This document shows positions 24,421 through 36,455 of a DNA stretch of 64,000 bases, piece by piece. The translations under genes and the position numbers were made by a program. Position 1 is the stretch's first letter; the number at the start of each line of letters is the position of its first letter. The stretch is from Lonicera japonica. Lineage: Eukaryota; Streptophyta; Magnoliopsida; Dipsacales; Caprifoliaceae. The stretch covers positions 25,289,736 through 25,353,735 of the forward strand of contig CM038469.1 in the NCBI GenBank assembly GCA_021464415.1, given 5' to 3'. The notes below the pieces were generated by a model, which did no database searches, had not been told where the DNA came from, and saw nothing but the letters and a program-made list of their open reading frames with translations.

Positions 24421-26215
24421 TGTTGACCTTGAAGGTCTTAATCTTATTTTGATAATAACAATAAATCAATCATGTGTAATTTAACATGTTCTTGATATAA
24501 GATTATAGATTTCTTATTTGGAAATCAAGAATAGCATGATTGCTCAAAGAAAGTTTGACAATGATCATTCAATCAATATCCGATCAAGTCAACAAAGCAT
24601 TCCACTAAAACCGATCTACCCGAATCAAGATCATTCTTCTACAAGCGTTGGACAAGACAAGAAGATCAATCTCATCAATCACAAGCTAGCAATGCAAATC
24701 CATGAAGCACAAAGATCAAGAATCATATGCAAAAGCTTCAAGAGAAAAGCTTCAAGTGAAGAATCAATTTGAAGAAACAAATCGAAGCATTCGAAGACTC
24801 ATCTATTCGGTAATTGAGTGTTTGCTTAGGATTAATGTAAAGTTTCTTAAATGATTGATTATATAGCTCAAACATAAACTTGCATCATTATTAGATTGAT
24901 CAAAACCAAGTTTGAATCAAAATCATTTCAAAACACCATTCTTGTAAAAACCGGTTTTGAAATAAATTCACTATAAATTCATATGAATGAATTTTGTTAC
25001 AAAAACATATTTGGGAGTCTTAGAAACTTATTTTGAACCTATCCCAAGCATCAAAATTGATTTTGGAACTTAATTGCAAAAATGTTTATTTTTCCCTTTC
25101 TAGACTCGCTCCGTTTTTGCGCAGTTTTGATCTAACGGTTTCTTGGAGGCCTTCCCGGATTCTGATCATTATGAAATTTGGACAGAAGTTAGTTAACACA
25201 TTATAGTACTTATATCCAAAATTTCATAATGATCCAACGGCTGGATAATGATATATGATCAAAACAATTCGTAAATTTTGTCGTCTGCAGCAATCTGTCT
25301 CCAGAACCATGTAGTCGACTACATGGTTAATGGGGTAGTCGACTACACCATGTAGTCGACTACATGGGTCACTAGGGAGTCGACTACATGGCCAAAAATA
25401 GCCGTTGGAACCTTTTTAAAAGTGCATTTTTGCCCCATTAATTTATATCTCCACCACAAACGGCTATATCACTTTTGGGACTATAAATATGACTTCCAAG
25501 ACTCATTCTAAACACCTTGAATCATTCATATACTCTATTCTTCATCTATCTTCATTATTCAAAGATTCAAGAAATTATTTTTGATCAATCATCTTTTATT
25601 TGAGCTATATCATATTAATCATTCAAGATAACTCTAGTGTGAGCTTAAATTGTATTCTACAAACACTTGAGAGTTATTGTAAATTGGTGTGAATCACCAA
25701 ACCTTTAGTATTCAATTGTGAGAGGTCAATCTCATAGGAAAACAAGAAGGTTAATTCTTGTTTAGAAATTGTGAGAGGTAAATCTCACAAGGTTAGCAAG
25801 AGAGAGTCTTGTGTGAATATTGTGGTCAAGCAATATTTGTAAAGAGTGTAGTGAGACAACAACACTTGTAGAGGTTTGATCTTCACCCGGAAGGAGATTG
25901 ATTTTAGTGAAAATTCTCGGGGAACTAACCGAGCGCGGACTATGGTTTGGTAAACCAAAACCGTGTGGACAAAAAGCCTTGGACTTCAAATCGGTTCAAT
26001 CTTTCTTACTCATTCTCTTTATTATTAATTGTTTTGTTATTACTTGAGATTGATTGATTATTTTCTCTTGTGCTTAATTGTTTATTTGCTTACATTCCTT
26101 GATATATTTGTTAAGTAAATTGTTTTACTCAAACTTTTTGAAAAGATTTTTAAATTCCGCATTTTGTTTTAAAAATCCTATTCACCCCCCCTCTAGGGTT
26201 GTTTTCCGACCAACA
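24421..26215 (+). mobile_element. Solo LTR inserted in the Sirevirus 3' LTR
   Basis: 1795 bp, starting TGTTGACCTTGAAGG and ending CCGACCAACA. Perfect 5-bp flanking duplication CCTTG (24416-24420 and 26216-26220). The same family, shorter, is at 32067-33624. U3 contains the palindromes at 25307-25391 and a TATA-like CTATAAATAT at 25481. The plus frame at 24518 and minus frame at 25762 have no known domain. Confidence 0.88.
25307..25391. promoter_or_regulatory. Array of 20-bp GTCGAC palindromes in U3 of the solo LTR
   Basis: CCATGTAGTCGACTACATGG is a perfect 20-bp palindrome present twice (the second copy ends GGG-free at 25367). Two shorter GTCGACTACA copies accompany it. The array ends about 90 bp before the TATA-like box, the same layout as in the other LTR family. 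Confidence 0.45.
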
Positions 26216-26220
26216 CCTTG

Positions 26221-26962
26221 CTCAGTCGACTAATGGTCCAAAAACTAGTCGTTGGATTTCTGATTTTTTACCATTTTTAGCACCAAACTTCTACTAACTC
26301 CCTCCAAACGGCCATATGTTGTCCTAGATTATATATACACTATCTAAGACATATTTAAACTCTCTTGAATCATTCCAACACTATTTTCTTCGCCTACATT
26401 CAATATTCAAAGATTCAAGAACATTGCTTTTGATCAATCATCATTATTTTGAGCTATAAATTATTGATCAAATTTGATATCTCCTAGTGTGAGCTTAAAT
26501 TGTAATCTTCATACACTTGAGAGCTATTGTACATTGGTGTTAGTCACCAAACTCTTTTTTTTCAAATATTAAGAGAGATTCATCTCTTAAAATATCAAGT
26601 AGTTATTCTTGTGGTGAGTGTTGTGAAATTGCAACATTTGTAGAGCGTTAACTCTTGCAGAGGTTTGATCTTCACCCGGAAGAAGATCGGTATTAGTAAA
26701 AATTCTCAAGGAACTAACCGAGCGTGGAAGTAGGGGCTAACAAGCCGAACCGTGTGGACAAAAAGTCTTCGACTTATATCGGTTCAATCTTTATATCTTT
26801 AGCTTTATTGTTTATTGCCATATTTACTTGGAGATTGAAATTTCTTAAGTGTTTTGTTTGATTGCTTGATATAGACTTTAATTATTTTTAAAACGATTTT
26901 TAAAATCCGATTTAGTTTTAAAAACCCTATTCACCCCCCTCTAGGGTATTTTTCGACCTACA
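26221..26962 (+). repeat. 3' LTR of the Sirevirus-like element, second part
   Basis: Continues the LTR after the nested insertion, from CTCAGTCGACTAATGG through the CTTCACCCGGAAGAAGATCGG block to the terminal GACCTACA. Confidence 0.8.
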
Positions 26963-27916
26963 CTAGGCAGTCATTCAATTATCGAATTGACGAGTTTTCG
27001 AATGAATAATAAAAACCTTATTGCTAAATTATGAGAAATCATCTGACAAATGAATAATATAAGTTGTTTGGTGAAACACACCAATGAACAATAACTTTCA
27101 AGTGTTTACAAGATACAAATAAAGCTCACACTGGAGTTATCAAGATTGATTAATAATTTTAGCTCAAAGATGAATGATATGATCAATGTAAAGCCTTGAA
27201 TTTTGGAATATTGTGAATAGATGAATAATGAGTAAAAATGATGATTCAAGTAAGTTTAAATATGTCTTAAACCTCCAATATATAGTCCCAAAAAGTATAT
27301 GGCCGTTTTAGAGGTTATGTAGAGTTGTTACTTTAAAATAAGGCAAAAAACAAAAGTCTAATTGCTATAGTCCAAGGCATCAGTTGACTAATGGCCCATA
27401 GTTGATTGAGCAAGGCTCATTAGTCAAATGATGGGTTCTGTTATGAATGATGCATGAACAAGTTTGAGCTATACGTATTGATCAATAAAGAAAGTTCACA
27501 TAAATCCTAAACACTCACTTAATTATCAAATTGACTAGTCTTCGAATGTTTTGATTTGTTTCTTCATTTTAATCTTCACTTGAATAAATTATTTTGAAAC
27601 TTTTCATATATATATATTTCTTTCATCTTGATTTTCATGAATTGCATTGCTAGCATGTGTGTTGCTCTTGAAATATATGAAATTGATAGAGTAATTGAGT
27701 GATCAATTTTATTTGTCTTGTCTAATGCTTTATTGATTTAATCTGATAAAGTTTCAATGATCCTTATAATGTAACATGCTTCTTTTGTAAAATCCATACT
27801 TTTTTCTTGAATTTCTAAGATAATGAACTATAAACTTATTTCAAGAAATATGTTAAACTGCACATGAATATGTTATTGTTATTATTAAAAAAAGATTAAG
27901 ACCCTTTGGGTCAACA
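26963..27916 (-). mobile_element. Minus-strand LTR, right fragment(s)
   Basis: 26963-27003 continues the LTR cut at 13822. At about 27003 (TTCGAATG) the sequence jumps to a second, diverged copy that repeats 13095-13822 in the same orientation. This copy runs to its minus-strand start TGTTGACCCAAAGGG at 27916. So two truncated, tandem copies of one minus-strand LTR flank the Sirevirus insertion. Confidence 0.6.
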
Positions 27917-28600
27917 TAACTAATTATGAACCTTATAATAAATTAAAAATCAAGTAAAACTAAGCATTATAATTAAATGGTTACAAATATTTGTTTGGTT
28001 TAAAACTTTACATGCTTGATAAACACAATAAAAAATAGCTTATTTAATGAAGGAAGCGATGCATTATGAATTTGAAAATAAGAAGAAGTTAAAGTAATTG
28101 TAAAATTTATAAATTTTACATTAGTTTAAATGGAACCTTACTGAACTGGGATTTTTTTTAAAACAGCCTTTTACGTTTAAAAACTCCATCTGCATGGTGT
28201 GCCAAATGATACTAAAGTACATTTAAAAAGGGTGATCATATAAGCACCCTAGTATTGTATTCAAAACACCATTGTAGCCTTAACATTTCAAATTTTGGCA
28301 TTATTGATCATGGCTCCCATATAAACAACCTATATTTAAACACAAATTCAGGATTTTGCTGTTGAACTTTGACATGCATTTCGGCCAATGGTTGTCGAGT
28401 CTATTGTCCAATGTCGACAATCTGTTGCCGTACAATTTTTATCATCGTTTTAGTTAAAATATACCGATTTTTGTGTTATTCCTTGGTTAATAGGTACCGA
28501 ATTTTTTATATACTTTCAATGGTGAATCGTTGAGGAACAACTAAATTTTATATTTTGTAATCTCAACATCATAAATTAGTAGTTAGTTGATTTATAAAAA
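27917..28600. other. AT-rich spacer
   Basis: No gene-like frame and no recognisable repeat. Confidence 0.35.
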
Positions 28601-28607
28601 TTTGCCT

Positions 28608-30362
28608 TTTTTTAAAGGGAAATTTTAAACCCAGCCACCAAATCATTCTCTTTACCCTACTTGTAAACTCACCCCACCATTTTTTGAAAAATTCTTTCTT
28701 TTCACCCCATTTATTTTTCATAGCCAAACATATATCCACCCCCCGAAAACACTCTTCTTACCCCACCAATAAACTCAAGCACAAAAAATTTCTCCTCTTT
28801 GTTGATTTATCTCTTCTCCAAATTTCAATTTGATTGCTTTTGCCAAATTATATGGGCAATTTTTGTAACCTTTGGCTCATTTACAAACTCAAAAATTTTA
28901 TTCTTCAATCATTTTCTCTTAATTTGTTACACTTTATCTCCGTTTAATCAAATACATTGAAGTTTGGTTCAATTAATTTGCTGACAAGTTTTTTTTTTGT
29001 TTTTGCTTAAAACTCAATACTTTACAATTAAAATAAAATCAATTATTCATAGGGAGGTCATGTGTAATGAATCAAAATTAAGAATCAATTTACATATCAC
29101 TTGGTTTTGTTTATTATTCCGGCCAAACATATTATCAGATCTTCTGGAATAACTTTAAGGAACCATATAATTAGTTGCTTTAGTGAATTTGGTTTTAAGT
29201 GTGCAGGTAATGTTGTTTACTCTGGAGGCTAATGGGTTCCATAATATTCTAGGCTCAAAATGTCATCTTATTTTTCTGGGAAATCTCAAATCAATCCGCT
29301 AACAAAATGTCTAAATCCCACCTACATAAATTATAAAGGCAATTCTTATTTGCACCCACTTAATTTATCTTTTCACCCTATTTTGTTTTTTTAAGAACAC
29401 GTTAAAAGCCTTATGCTTCTAACCAAACAAATCCTTATTCTAACTCCCCTCATAACCACCCCCACCCCCCGACCTTTAGAAGATTTTTAATTGACTATGG
29501 CCTTTTCCTAACAATGGCTGGAGAGATCATTAGGATGACTGAAAAGTTGGCCAGATAGGTCGTTGGCGAAGAAGGAGAACGATGGGTAGAGGGATCACTA
29601 GAGAAAGAGGAGAGCGACAACCAGAGAGGTTATTGGGGAAGGAGGAGATCGAGGGCCGAAGAGGTTGCCGAAAAAGGAAACGAACGAGTGCCAAGTTTAA
29701 GAAAATCAATGGAACCCATAGGCACCAAATATATTTTGATTTTATGCGTTGATTTGTAATTAACAATATGATTTTTATGATACGTAGTAAATGTATAATT
29801 ATAGCTGCATATATATATGTATGTATGTATTATCTCTTTTATTTTGCATGTCTTTTTGCAACATCAAATTTAAAGAAATTATTTTTCTCACTTGAATTTA
29901 ATATTAGCTGGTGTACATTATTATTGAAGTATTAAGTGAAAAAGAAGAAGATATGTGTGAAGATGAGCATATATATTTTCGTGGATTGTTCATGGGTAGA
30001 AACTTTAGAGAGAAGATGCATTTTAAGGAATCAAGGTTTTGTTTTGCTTTTAGAATTGATAGGGGTGAGTTAAAAGGAAAATAAATAAATTTTAGTAAGG
30101 TCAAGATAAACTTACTCACAATTGGAGTAAATATAATAATTTGGTGGGTGTATACAAAATCTCCCATTATAAATAATGAGAATCAAAGAATATAAATAAG
30201 AGACATATAAGTGAAATATGATCAGAGATATAAATGAGAGAGGGAGAATAAAAAAGGTAAGGTTTGTTTGGCTAGAAAACATTTAAAATTTAAATAAATT
30301 TTTTTAAAATTAATGGAGGTGAATTGAATAAATATGTGGAGGTATTTAAGATTACCCTTTTC
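28608..30362. mobile_element. Possible TIR transposon, about 1.75 kb, no transposase
   Basis: The left end AAAGGGAAATTTTAAACCC resembles the reverse complement of the right end (AAAAGGGTAATCTTAAATACC). Both ends are followed by CACCCC/GGGGTG-rich sequence. The minus frames 29530-29766 and 29904-30167 have no recognisable domain; the first is a GA-rich low-complexity stretch. Tentative. Confidence 0.3.
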
Positions 30363-30760
30363 TAAATCACGTCACTACAAAACCGACACCCTTTTTTATG
30401 TTATTCCTTAGAAAAACATCAAAATTTTGACACACTTTTGGTGACGAATTGCTACGAAGCAACTAAATTTTATATTTTGTAATCATAAATTAGTATTTAA
30501 TTGATTTTATAAAAAAATTCCTTTTCCTAAGTTGTGCACTATTTACACTGTACAACATATTTGGTAACACTGCACTTTTCATTCAGTTCAATGACAAGCG
30601 AGTAAAAACTTCAATGCCTTACTTGCTTCTCATGTAGCAAGTAATATATACTTATTTACTTATCATTGAGCGAGCGACATACATTTATTCACTTGTTATC
30701 AAATAAATAAAATATAAAATAAAATTAAATATTTAATAAAATACAAATAGCAGCCACCTT

Positions 30761-31086
30761 TTTTAAAGGGTGGTGTTATTTACACCCCTTAAATCTATCA
30801 TAAACACCCCTATAAAATTTAACTAAAAACACATTTTAATATCACCTTATTTGTCACAAACACCCCCTCCATTGCTTGATGTTAGGTGAGTGCTTAGCAA
30901 CACACTTTCCTAATGTAAGTCGAGTTTGTGTAAGTGCACTCACCTCTCATTAAGCGGCCCTTATTTGGAAAACACTCGAGTAATCCATTGCCTGATGTTA
31001 GGCGAGTTATTACAAACTCTCTTCAAGTGGGGCGAGTGTGTGTATCTGCATTCACTTCTAATTAGACAAGTCTTAAGGGGGTGTTA
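30761..31086. mobile_element. MITE copy, left part (split copy)
   Basis: Same sequence as 8994-9376: GGTGGTGTTATTTACACCCC start, two TGATGTTAGGYGAGT repeats, GACAAGTCTTAAG. It stops at GTGTTA (31086). The missing tail (TTA..ATTAAAAATTT..TTTGTGACA) is found at 38572-38632. Confidence 0.65.
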
Positions 31087-32066
31087 GGCCATCTTCAATG
31101 GTATTTTCTATAAATTCTACATTTCTATATCTATTTGACAATATAATTGTATAGATAGAAAAATCTCAAATAAAGTTTATCGAATGGTGCCATTTCTATC
31201 TAACTTTTCTATCTTACTTGGCATTTATTTAAAAATAAGAGAGAATTAGTGGGTTTCTTATATCCAATGAGGATGTGCCATGTCACATTGAAATTTTTTA
31301 TCATCATTTCTACATGGACAAATGCTTATAGAAATTGCCTCTATGATTCACCTTCCACCTCATATAGAAATCAATGTTTTAAAAGGAGCGAGGATGCACG
31401 CATCGAGGCGCGCCTTGAGACAAAAAAGCATCGATGCTATGAGAGAATAGCGGTATGCATACTGGGCCTACGCATTTTCAAAAGAGCGCATGCCTTATAC
31501 GCTTTATTATCAAGGCTTACACCTTCTGTGCAGTTTTTTTTTAAAGCCGGGTCTAAAAACGATCGAAACAGAGAGAGAGCGAGAGAGAGAGGGGGAAGAA
31601 CTTCAAGGACCATCAATGATCGAAGGCTCGAAGCAGTGAGAGGGGCTAAGAGAGATGGAAGTGGACGATGATGACGATAAATAGTGGATTGTAACGGAGT
31701 GAAGACATGTTAAAGAAGTGAAAGATGATGATGGAGGGGATGGAAGAAAAAGAAGAAGATGAAGATGGAGAGAGATGGAAGGAGATGAAGAAGATGAAGA
31801 TGGAGGCTGTGTGTGGTGGTAGTATGAAAAAGAGGGGTAAGGAAGGGATGTAGGGTTTTAATTTTAATAAGTGGTGAATGACCTATTTAACCTTAGGTAC
31901 ATTGGATATTTACAATTTATTAATAGGTCTAGTAAATAAATGAAAATTTTGTTTTTAATGTTTACAACAAACCCCTTAAGTTATATTTATTTAGTATTTT
32001 ATTCCTTAAACTGAAAAATCTCATTACAATATAATAAGAAAGAAACTTATTTTAATGTTTATAAAC
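31087..32066. other. Insertion-derived sequence left of the solo LTR
   Basis: Begins GGCCATCTTCAATGG, a start seen in Tourist-like MITEs, then has short TCTAT repeats. From 31375 a GC-richer stretch (GGCGCGCC, GCATCGATGC) and a long GA-rich run (31560-31850) follow. The plus frame 31249-31671 is a by-product of these low-complexity stretches. The reverse complement of a similar GCCTAGGCG/GGCGAGGC block appears at 33670-33740, beyond the solo LTR, so both may be ends of one older element. Confidence 0.3.
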
Positions 32067-33624
32067 TGTTGACCTAAGGTCTTAATCTTATTTTGATAAT
32101 AACAATAAATCAATCATGTGTAATTTAACATGTTTCTTGATACAAGTATATAGTTCATTTACTTGGAAAATTCAAGAAAAACATGACAAGGATCAATCTT
32201 TCACTATTCGATCATTGGACAAGATAAGGAAGATCAAATCTCTCAATGCAAATCATGAAGGACAAAGGGTCAAAACACTATATGAAAAGCTTCAAGGAAA
32301 AAGCTTCAAATGAAGATCAATCTGAAGAAACAAATCAAAGCATTCGAAAACTCGTTAATTTAGTAATTGAGTGAGTGCTTAAGATTTATGTAAAGTTATG
32401 TTTTTGATCAAATCCTTATAACTCAAACGTATTCATGCATCTTTTAAATATTGATTCAAACAAGCTTGAAATTGAATTTATTTGAAAAACATTATTTTAC
32501 AAAGACCGAATTTCAAAATAAATTCATATTAATTTTAAATGATCATATTTTAAGCTCTAATAAAAATAGGTATCTTAGAAACATATATTTGAGGTTCAAA
32601 AATCATTAGAATTTTATTTGGAACTAAATTGTTAAATTGCAAAAATATTTTTATTTTACATTTAAAATTCGCTCAATTTTTGCACAGTTTTGATCTAACG
32701 GTAAGATGGAGGTCTTTCCGGACTCCGATCATTTTGAAATTTTTATAGTAGTTAGACAATATCTCTTATCACTTTTGAATAAAATTTGAGCATGATCCAA
32801 TGGTCAAATTCGGAAAAATTATCAAAACAAATTTGAATTTTTTGTCAAAACTAGCTGTTGAAAAATTTGAAAATGTATACCTTTGGCCCAAAACCTTTCT
32901 TAATCACCCCTAACGGCCATATGAGTTTGAAAGCTATATATATGAGGTCCTAGACATGTTTTAATATACCTTGAATCATTCTAATACTCTATTATTCATA
33001 TATTCAAATATACAAAGATTCAAGAACACATTTTGATCAATCTTTCATCTTTTGAGCTATATATTTTTGATCAATCTTGATAACTCTAGTGTGAGCTTCA
33101 TTTGTAGTCTTCAAATACACTTGAGAGTTATTGTATTGGTTTGTATCACCACAAACAATTCATTATTCATTTTAAAAGAGAGTTTGTTTATTTGTAAAGC
33201 AAGAGAGCATTTCTTGTGCGAAGTGTAGTGAGTATAGCTACATTGTGAGTGTTGTGTGCATAGCAACATTTGTATTGAGGTTTGATTTTCACTCGAAGAA
33301 GATTGAATAGTGGAAATTCTCGGGGAACTAACCGAGCGCGGACGTATGGTTGAAGAAACCGAACCGTGAGGACAAAAAGTCTTGAGCTTCAATTGGTTTA
33401 ATCTTTCTAAATTCAAGCTCTCTTTTTATTGCTATATTATTGCTTGTATTTTGATATTACTTATTTGCTTGTCTTGAGATTGATTACTTGAAATTTATTA
33501 TTTTCTTGATATTGTTGCTTAGCTAAGTTGCTTTACTTAAATATTTTTTTAAAAAATGTTTTAATCCTGCATTTAGTTTTTAAAACCCTATTCACCTTCC
33601 TCTAGGGTTGTTTTTCGACCAACA
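32067..33624 (+). mobile_element. Solo LTR, same family as 24421-26215
   Basis: 1558 bp, from TGTTGACCTAAGGTC to CGACCAACA, with a perfect 5-bp flanking duplication TAAAC (32062-32066 and 33625-33629). It aligns along its length with the solo LTR at 24421 but lacks the GTCGAC palindrome array: TTTTTTGTCAAAACTAGCTG stands where the array would be. Confidence 0.88.
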
Positions 33625-34307
33625 TAAACTTTATATTAATTATTTCTTATTTTTTTAATATAAAATGCTTTATACGAAAGGCTTTACGCCTTATCGCATT
33701 GAGGCCTATGCCTCGCCTTCGGACAAGCAAACGCCTAGGCTTAGATCAACTCCAACCCAACATTATCCCATTATATTTAGTGTTCACCCCCCTCTCCCCC
33801 CATTTTGCTCCAACCGGATGGCATTTTTGGTAGCAAATTTGGTGTTGTCTACAGTGATACATTAAATTTGGTGTGACACTGTAGATGGACGCCATTCCTC
33901 CCCCTTTCAATTTTTATCTTAAGTGTTATTTACTTTTAAATATAAATTAGGTCATTTTTATACTTTTAATTTATTTATTTTTAATTAGCAATATTAATAA
34001 TTTGTTTTATTGAAAAATTTAATTTATTCTAATTAAATTTATGTATACTTTATTGTAATTAATATTTTTAATATATAATAATAAGGAAAAAACTATATAT
34101 AACATTTAAACTTCATAAATTTAAACGTACATTAAAATGAAACATACTTAACACAAAGCCGAAATAATGCAACATAGAACTAAAATGAAGTACACTAACG
34201 CAAAGCCGAAAACAATACAACTTAGAGCTAAAGTCAAACAAACTAACAGAAAGCCAAAAACATACAACATAGAGCTAAGGAAAAGGAACATAAACTAAAA
34301 CAACATT

Positions 34308-35327
34308 TTAATAGTCTGAAAGATCGCGATAATAATGTTGACTCAAATCATCTGAGGGATATTTAGATCCTTGGCAGTGATCTTGAGATCCTTCTGCTTG
34401 AGATCCTCGATATTGAGATCCTTCTCCATGTTCTCTGTGTTGGGATCTTTGTGCTTGAGTTCTTTTTTGCATTATTCTTATTTGTTCGTTTTGAAGAAAC
34501 TCACGAAGCTCTGGATTGGATATAGAATTTAAATATGTTAATAAAATTTTATTCTCTTCCTTAGCTTCAGACGCACGAGCTTTGTCCAAGGCATTCTTTT
34601 TCATAACTTCAATAATATTTCAATTTTGCTGAATTATTGTATTAATATTTTCCTCCCTTTTTCTTTTTGCTTTTGCTTTTTTCACTCCAATAGGTCTTTC
34701 ATTTGAAGTTACACCAATTTTCTCATCATTCATATTAAGATTAAATGAAGACAATCCCGGGGATGTCGATGTGGGAGACTCGAAACTAGGAGAACTTGGT
34801 TGGGGGAGAAACAGAGTTAGCACTTTATTGTTGAAGTCGAGTTGCTGCATTGATGTTGTTATTTGAAATTTTTTCAATATCTTTAAGGATGGGGCACACA
34901 TGATCCAATTTGAATCCCTTCTTGTAATTTGGATCTTGTGCTAGTAACATTTTAGCTTGATTTAACTGTAAAAATATGAATATAATTTTAACAATAATTT
35001 ATGTATTATAAATTAACTATAATAATAAATACTCACAACATCTTGTTTCGAAGCACCACTTGGGTTCAAGTTTTCAATTTGCCGTATACATCCCCTCAAT
35101 TTTGATATCGCAGAAAGGATAGATGACATTCAAGTTTGTAAAGATCTTTGCGGTCTTGGTTGATTCATAAAGGTTGGATTTAAGTGATAATCAGCCGTAA
35201 CTCTTGACCAAAATTAATCTGTGGACTAGTTCCTTCCTATGATTGGATTTTGAGAAATATCAAGATATACATCACATAAATGAATATCTTCAGCAATTGA
35301 GTATGATAAAGTTCGACTTGAACCCAT
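34308..35327 (-). pseudogene. Harbinger ORF1, Myb/SANT-like with NAM-associated C-terminus
   Basis: Start ATG at 35327 gives MGSSRTLSYSIAEDIHLCD, followed by a Myb/SANT-like helix region (YLDISQNPIIGRN) and then stops where the family has Gln and Trp. The frame continues with KLRGCIRQIENLNPSG and KMLLAQDPNYKKGFKLDH, and ends in a Lys/Arg-rich and heptad-rich tail (VMKKNALDKARASEAKEENK) like the NAM-associated domain. In PIF/Harbinger elements this protein works with the transposase in DNA binding and nuclear import (family knowledge). A frameshift near 34890 and a stop at 34619 break it. The tail has degenerate GSQ repeats (GGATCTTGAGATCC on DNA). Confidence 0.75.
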
Positions 35328-35648
35328 TTTACAAGAAATATTAGTTGATGAGATATGTTTGAGAAGATATGTTTCATTTGTAATGTATGATGGTATTTTA
35401 TAGAGTGAAGATAGGATAAGATGAGATAAGATGAGATTTCCCCAAAACCATCCAACGGTTGAGATGATGATAAAACTAATCTAATAGTCGAAAATAAGCT
35501 ATCCAATTTATTATTTTCATACCTTGAAAATAGTGAAGATAAGATGAGATTTCCCCAGAACCATTCATCGGTTGAGATATGATGATGATAAGATAAGATA
35601 ATATTTCTACACTGTCGTGGCGGTCCATCTAATTTTTCTTCTTCATCT

Positions 35649-36415
35649 TTGGATAATGATGGTTATGAAGAAGAAGAAATAATGTTAGCTCAGATTATTG
35701 TTAACAACAATGAAATCATTGCTTACCACTTCAATCAACAGAACCAGTCCTCTTATCAAGGCCCAGTTCCCGGTCATATTGTGATCAATCGCAATCGAAA
35801 AAATGCTGATATTAATCTTTTCAATGACTATTTCGTCGAAAATCCTCGGTTTACGAGGATATGTTTTGCCAAAGATATAGAATGAGTCGTGCTTTATTCA
35901 TGCGTATTTTTAATGATGTGGCAAGGCATGATAATTATTTCGTCCACCGAAAGGATGGGATTGGTAGACTTAGTTTGTCAGGTTTGCAAAAAGTAACAGC
36001 TGCATTTCGAATGTTGGCATATGGCCTGCGGATGCTGTTGATGAGTATATTAAAATAGGAGAATCCACAGTTATAGAAAGTTTGAAGTGATTTTGTCGTG
36101 CCATTGTGGAGGTGTTTGTAGAGCAATATCTCCGATCACCTAACGTTAATGATGTTGCAAGGCTACTCCATACTAATCATGTAAAACCCCGTATTTTTAA
36201 AGAATATTTATTTATTTACTTATTTATAAAATGAGAAAATAAATATGATAACAAAAGTTAAGGAAAATGAATTATGAATTTTACTAGTATTAATGAGTGG
36301 TTGGATACTCCTTAATTATCTCCTATTTTCATTTATTCATTTATATATTTATTTTATTTGATATATATACATATGTGTATGTATGGGAGTAACCTAATCT
36401 AGAAGGTTCTATTAT

Positions 36416-36455
<40 letters not shown>

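Larger units (their letters stand above)
13823..26962 (+). mobile_element. Sirevirus-like Ty1/copia retrotransposon, complete but decayed, with two nested solo LTRs
   Basis: 5' LTR 13823-15208; primer site TGGTATCAAAG at 15211; gag-protease-integrase-RT 15265-19626; RNase H 20936-21424; an extra ORF 22183-23355; polypurine tract AAAAAAAGGGAGAT ending 23756; 3' LTR 23757-26962, interrupted. LTRs begin T(G/A)TTGACC and end CTACA. Flanks CTAAG (13818-13822) and CTAGG (26963-26967) are a 5-bp duplication with one change. The first 345 bp of the LTRs differ at about 21 positions by my count, roughly 6 percent. A long gag with zinc knuckle, a frame downstream of pol and the order PR-INT-RT-RH place it in copia, Sirevirus-like. 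Many stops make it non-autonomous now. Confidence 0.88.

Noticed and set aside
31249..31671. 140-codon plus-strand frame
   Set aside because: Runs through TE-derived and GA-rich low-complexity sequence; no recognisable domain.
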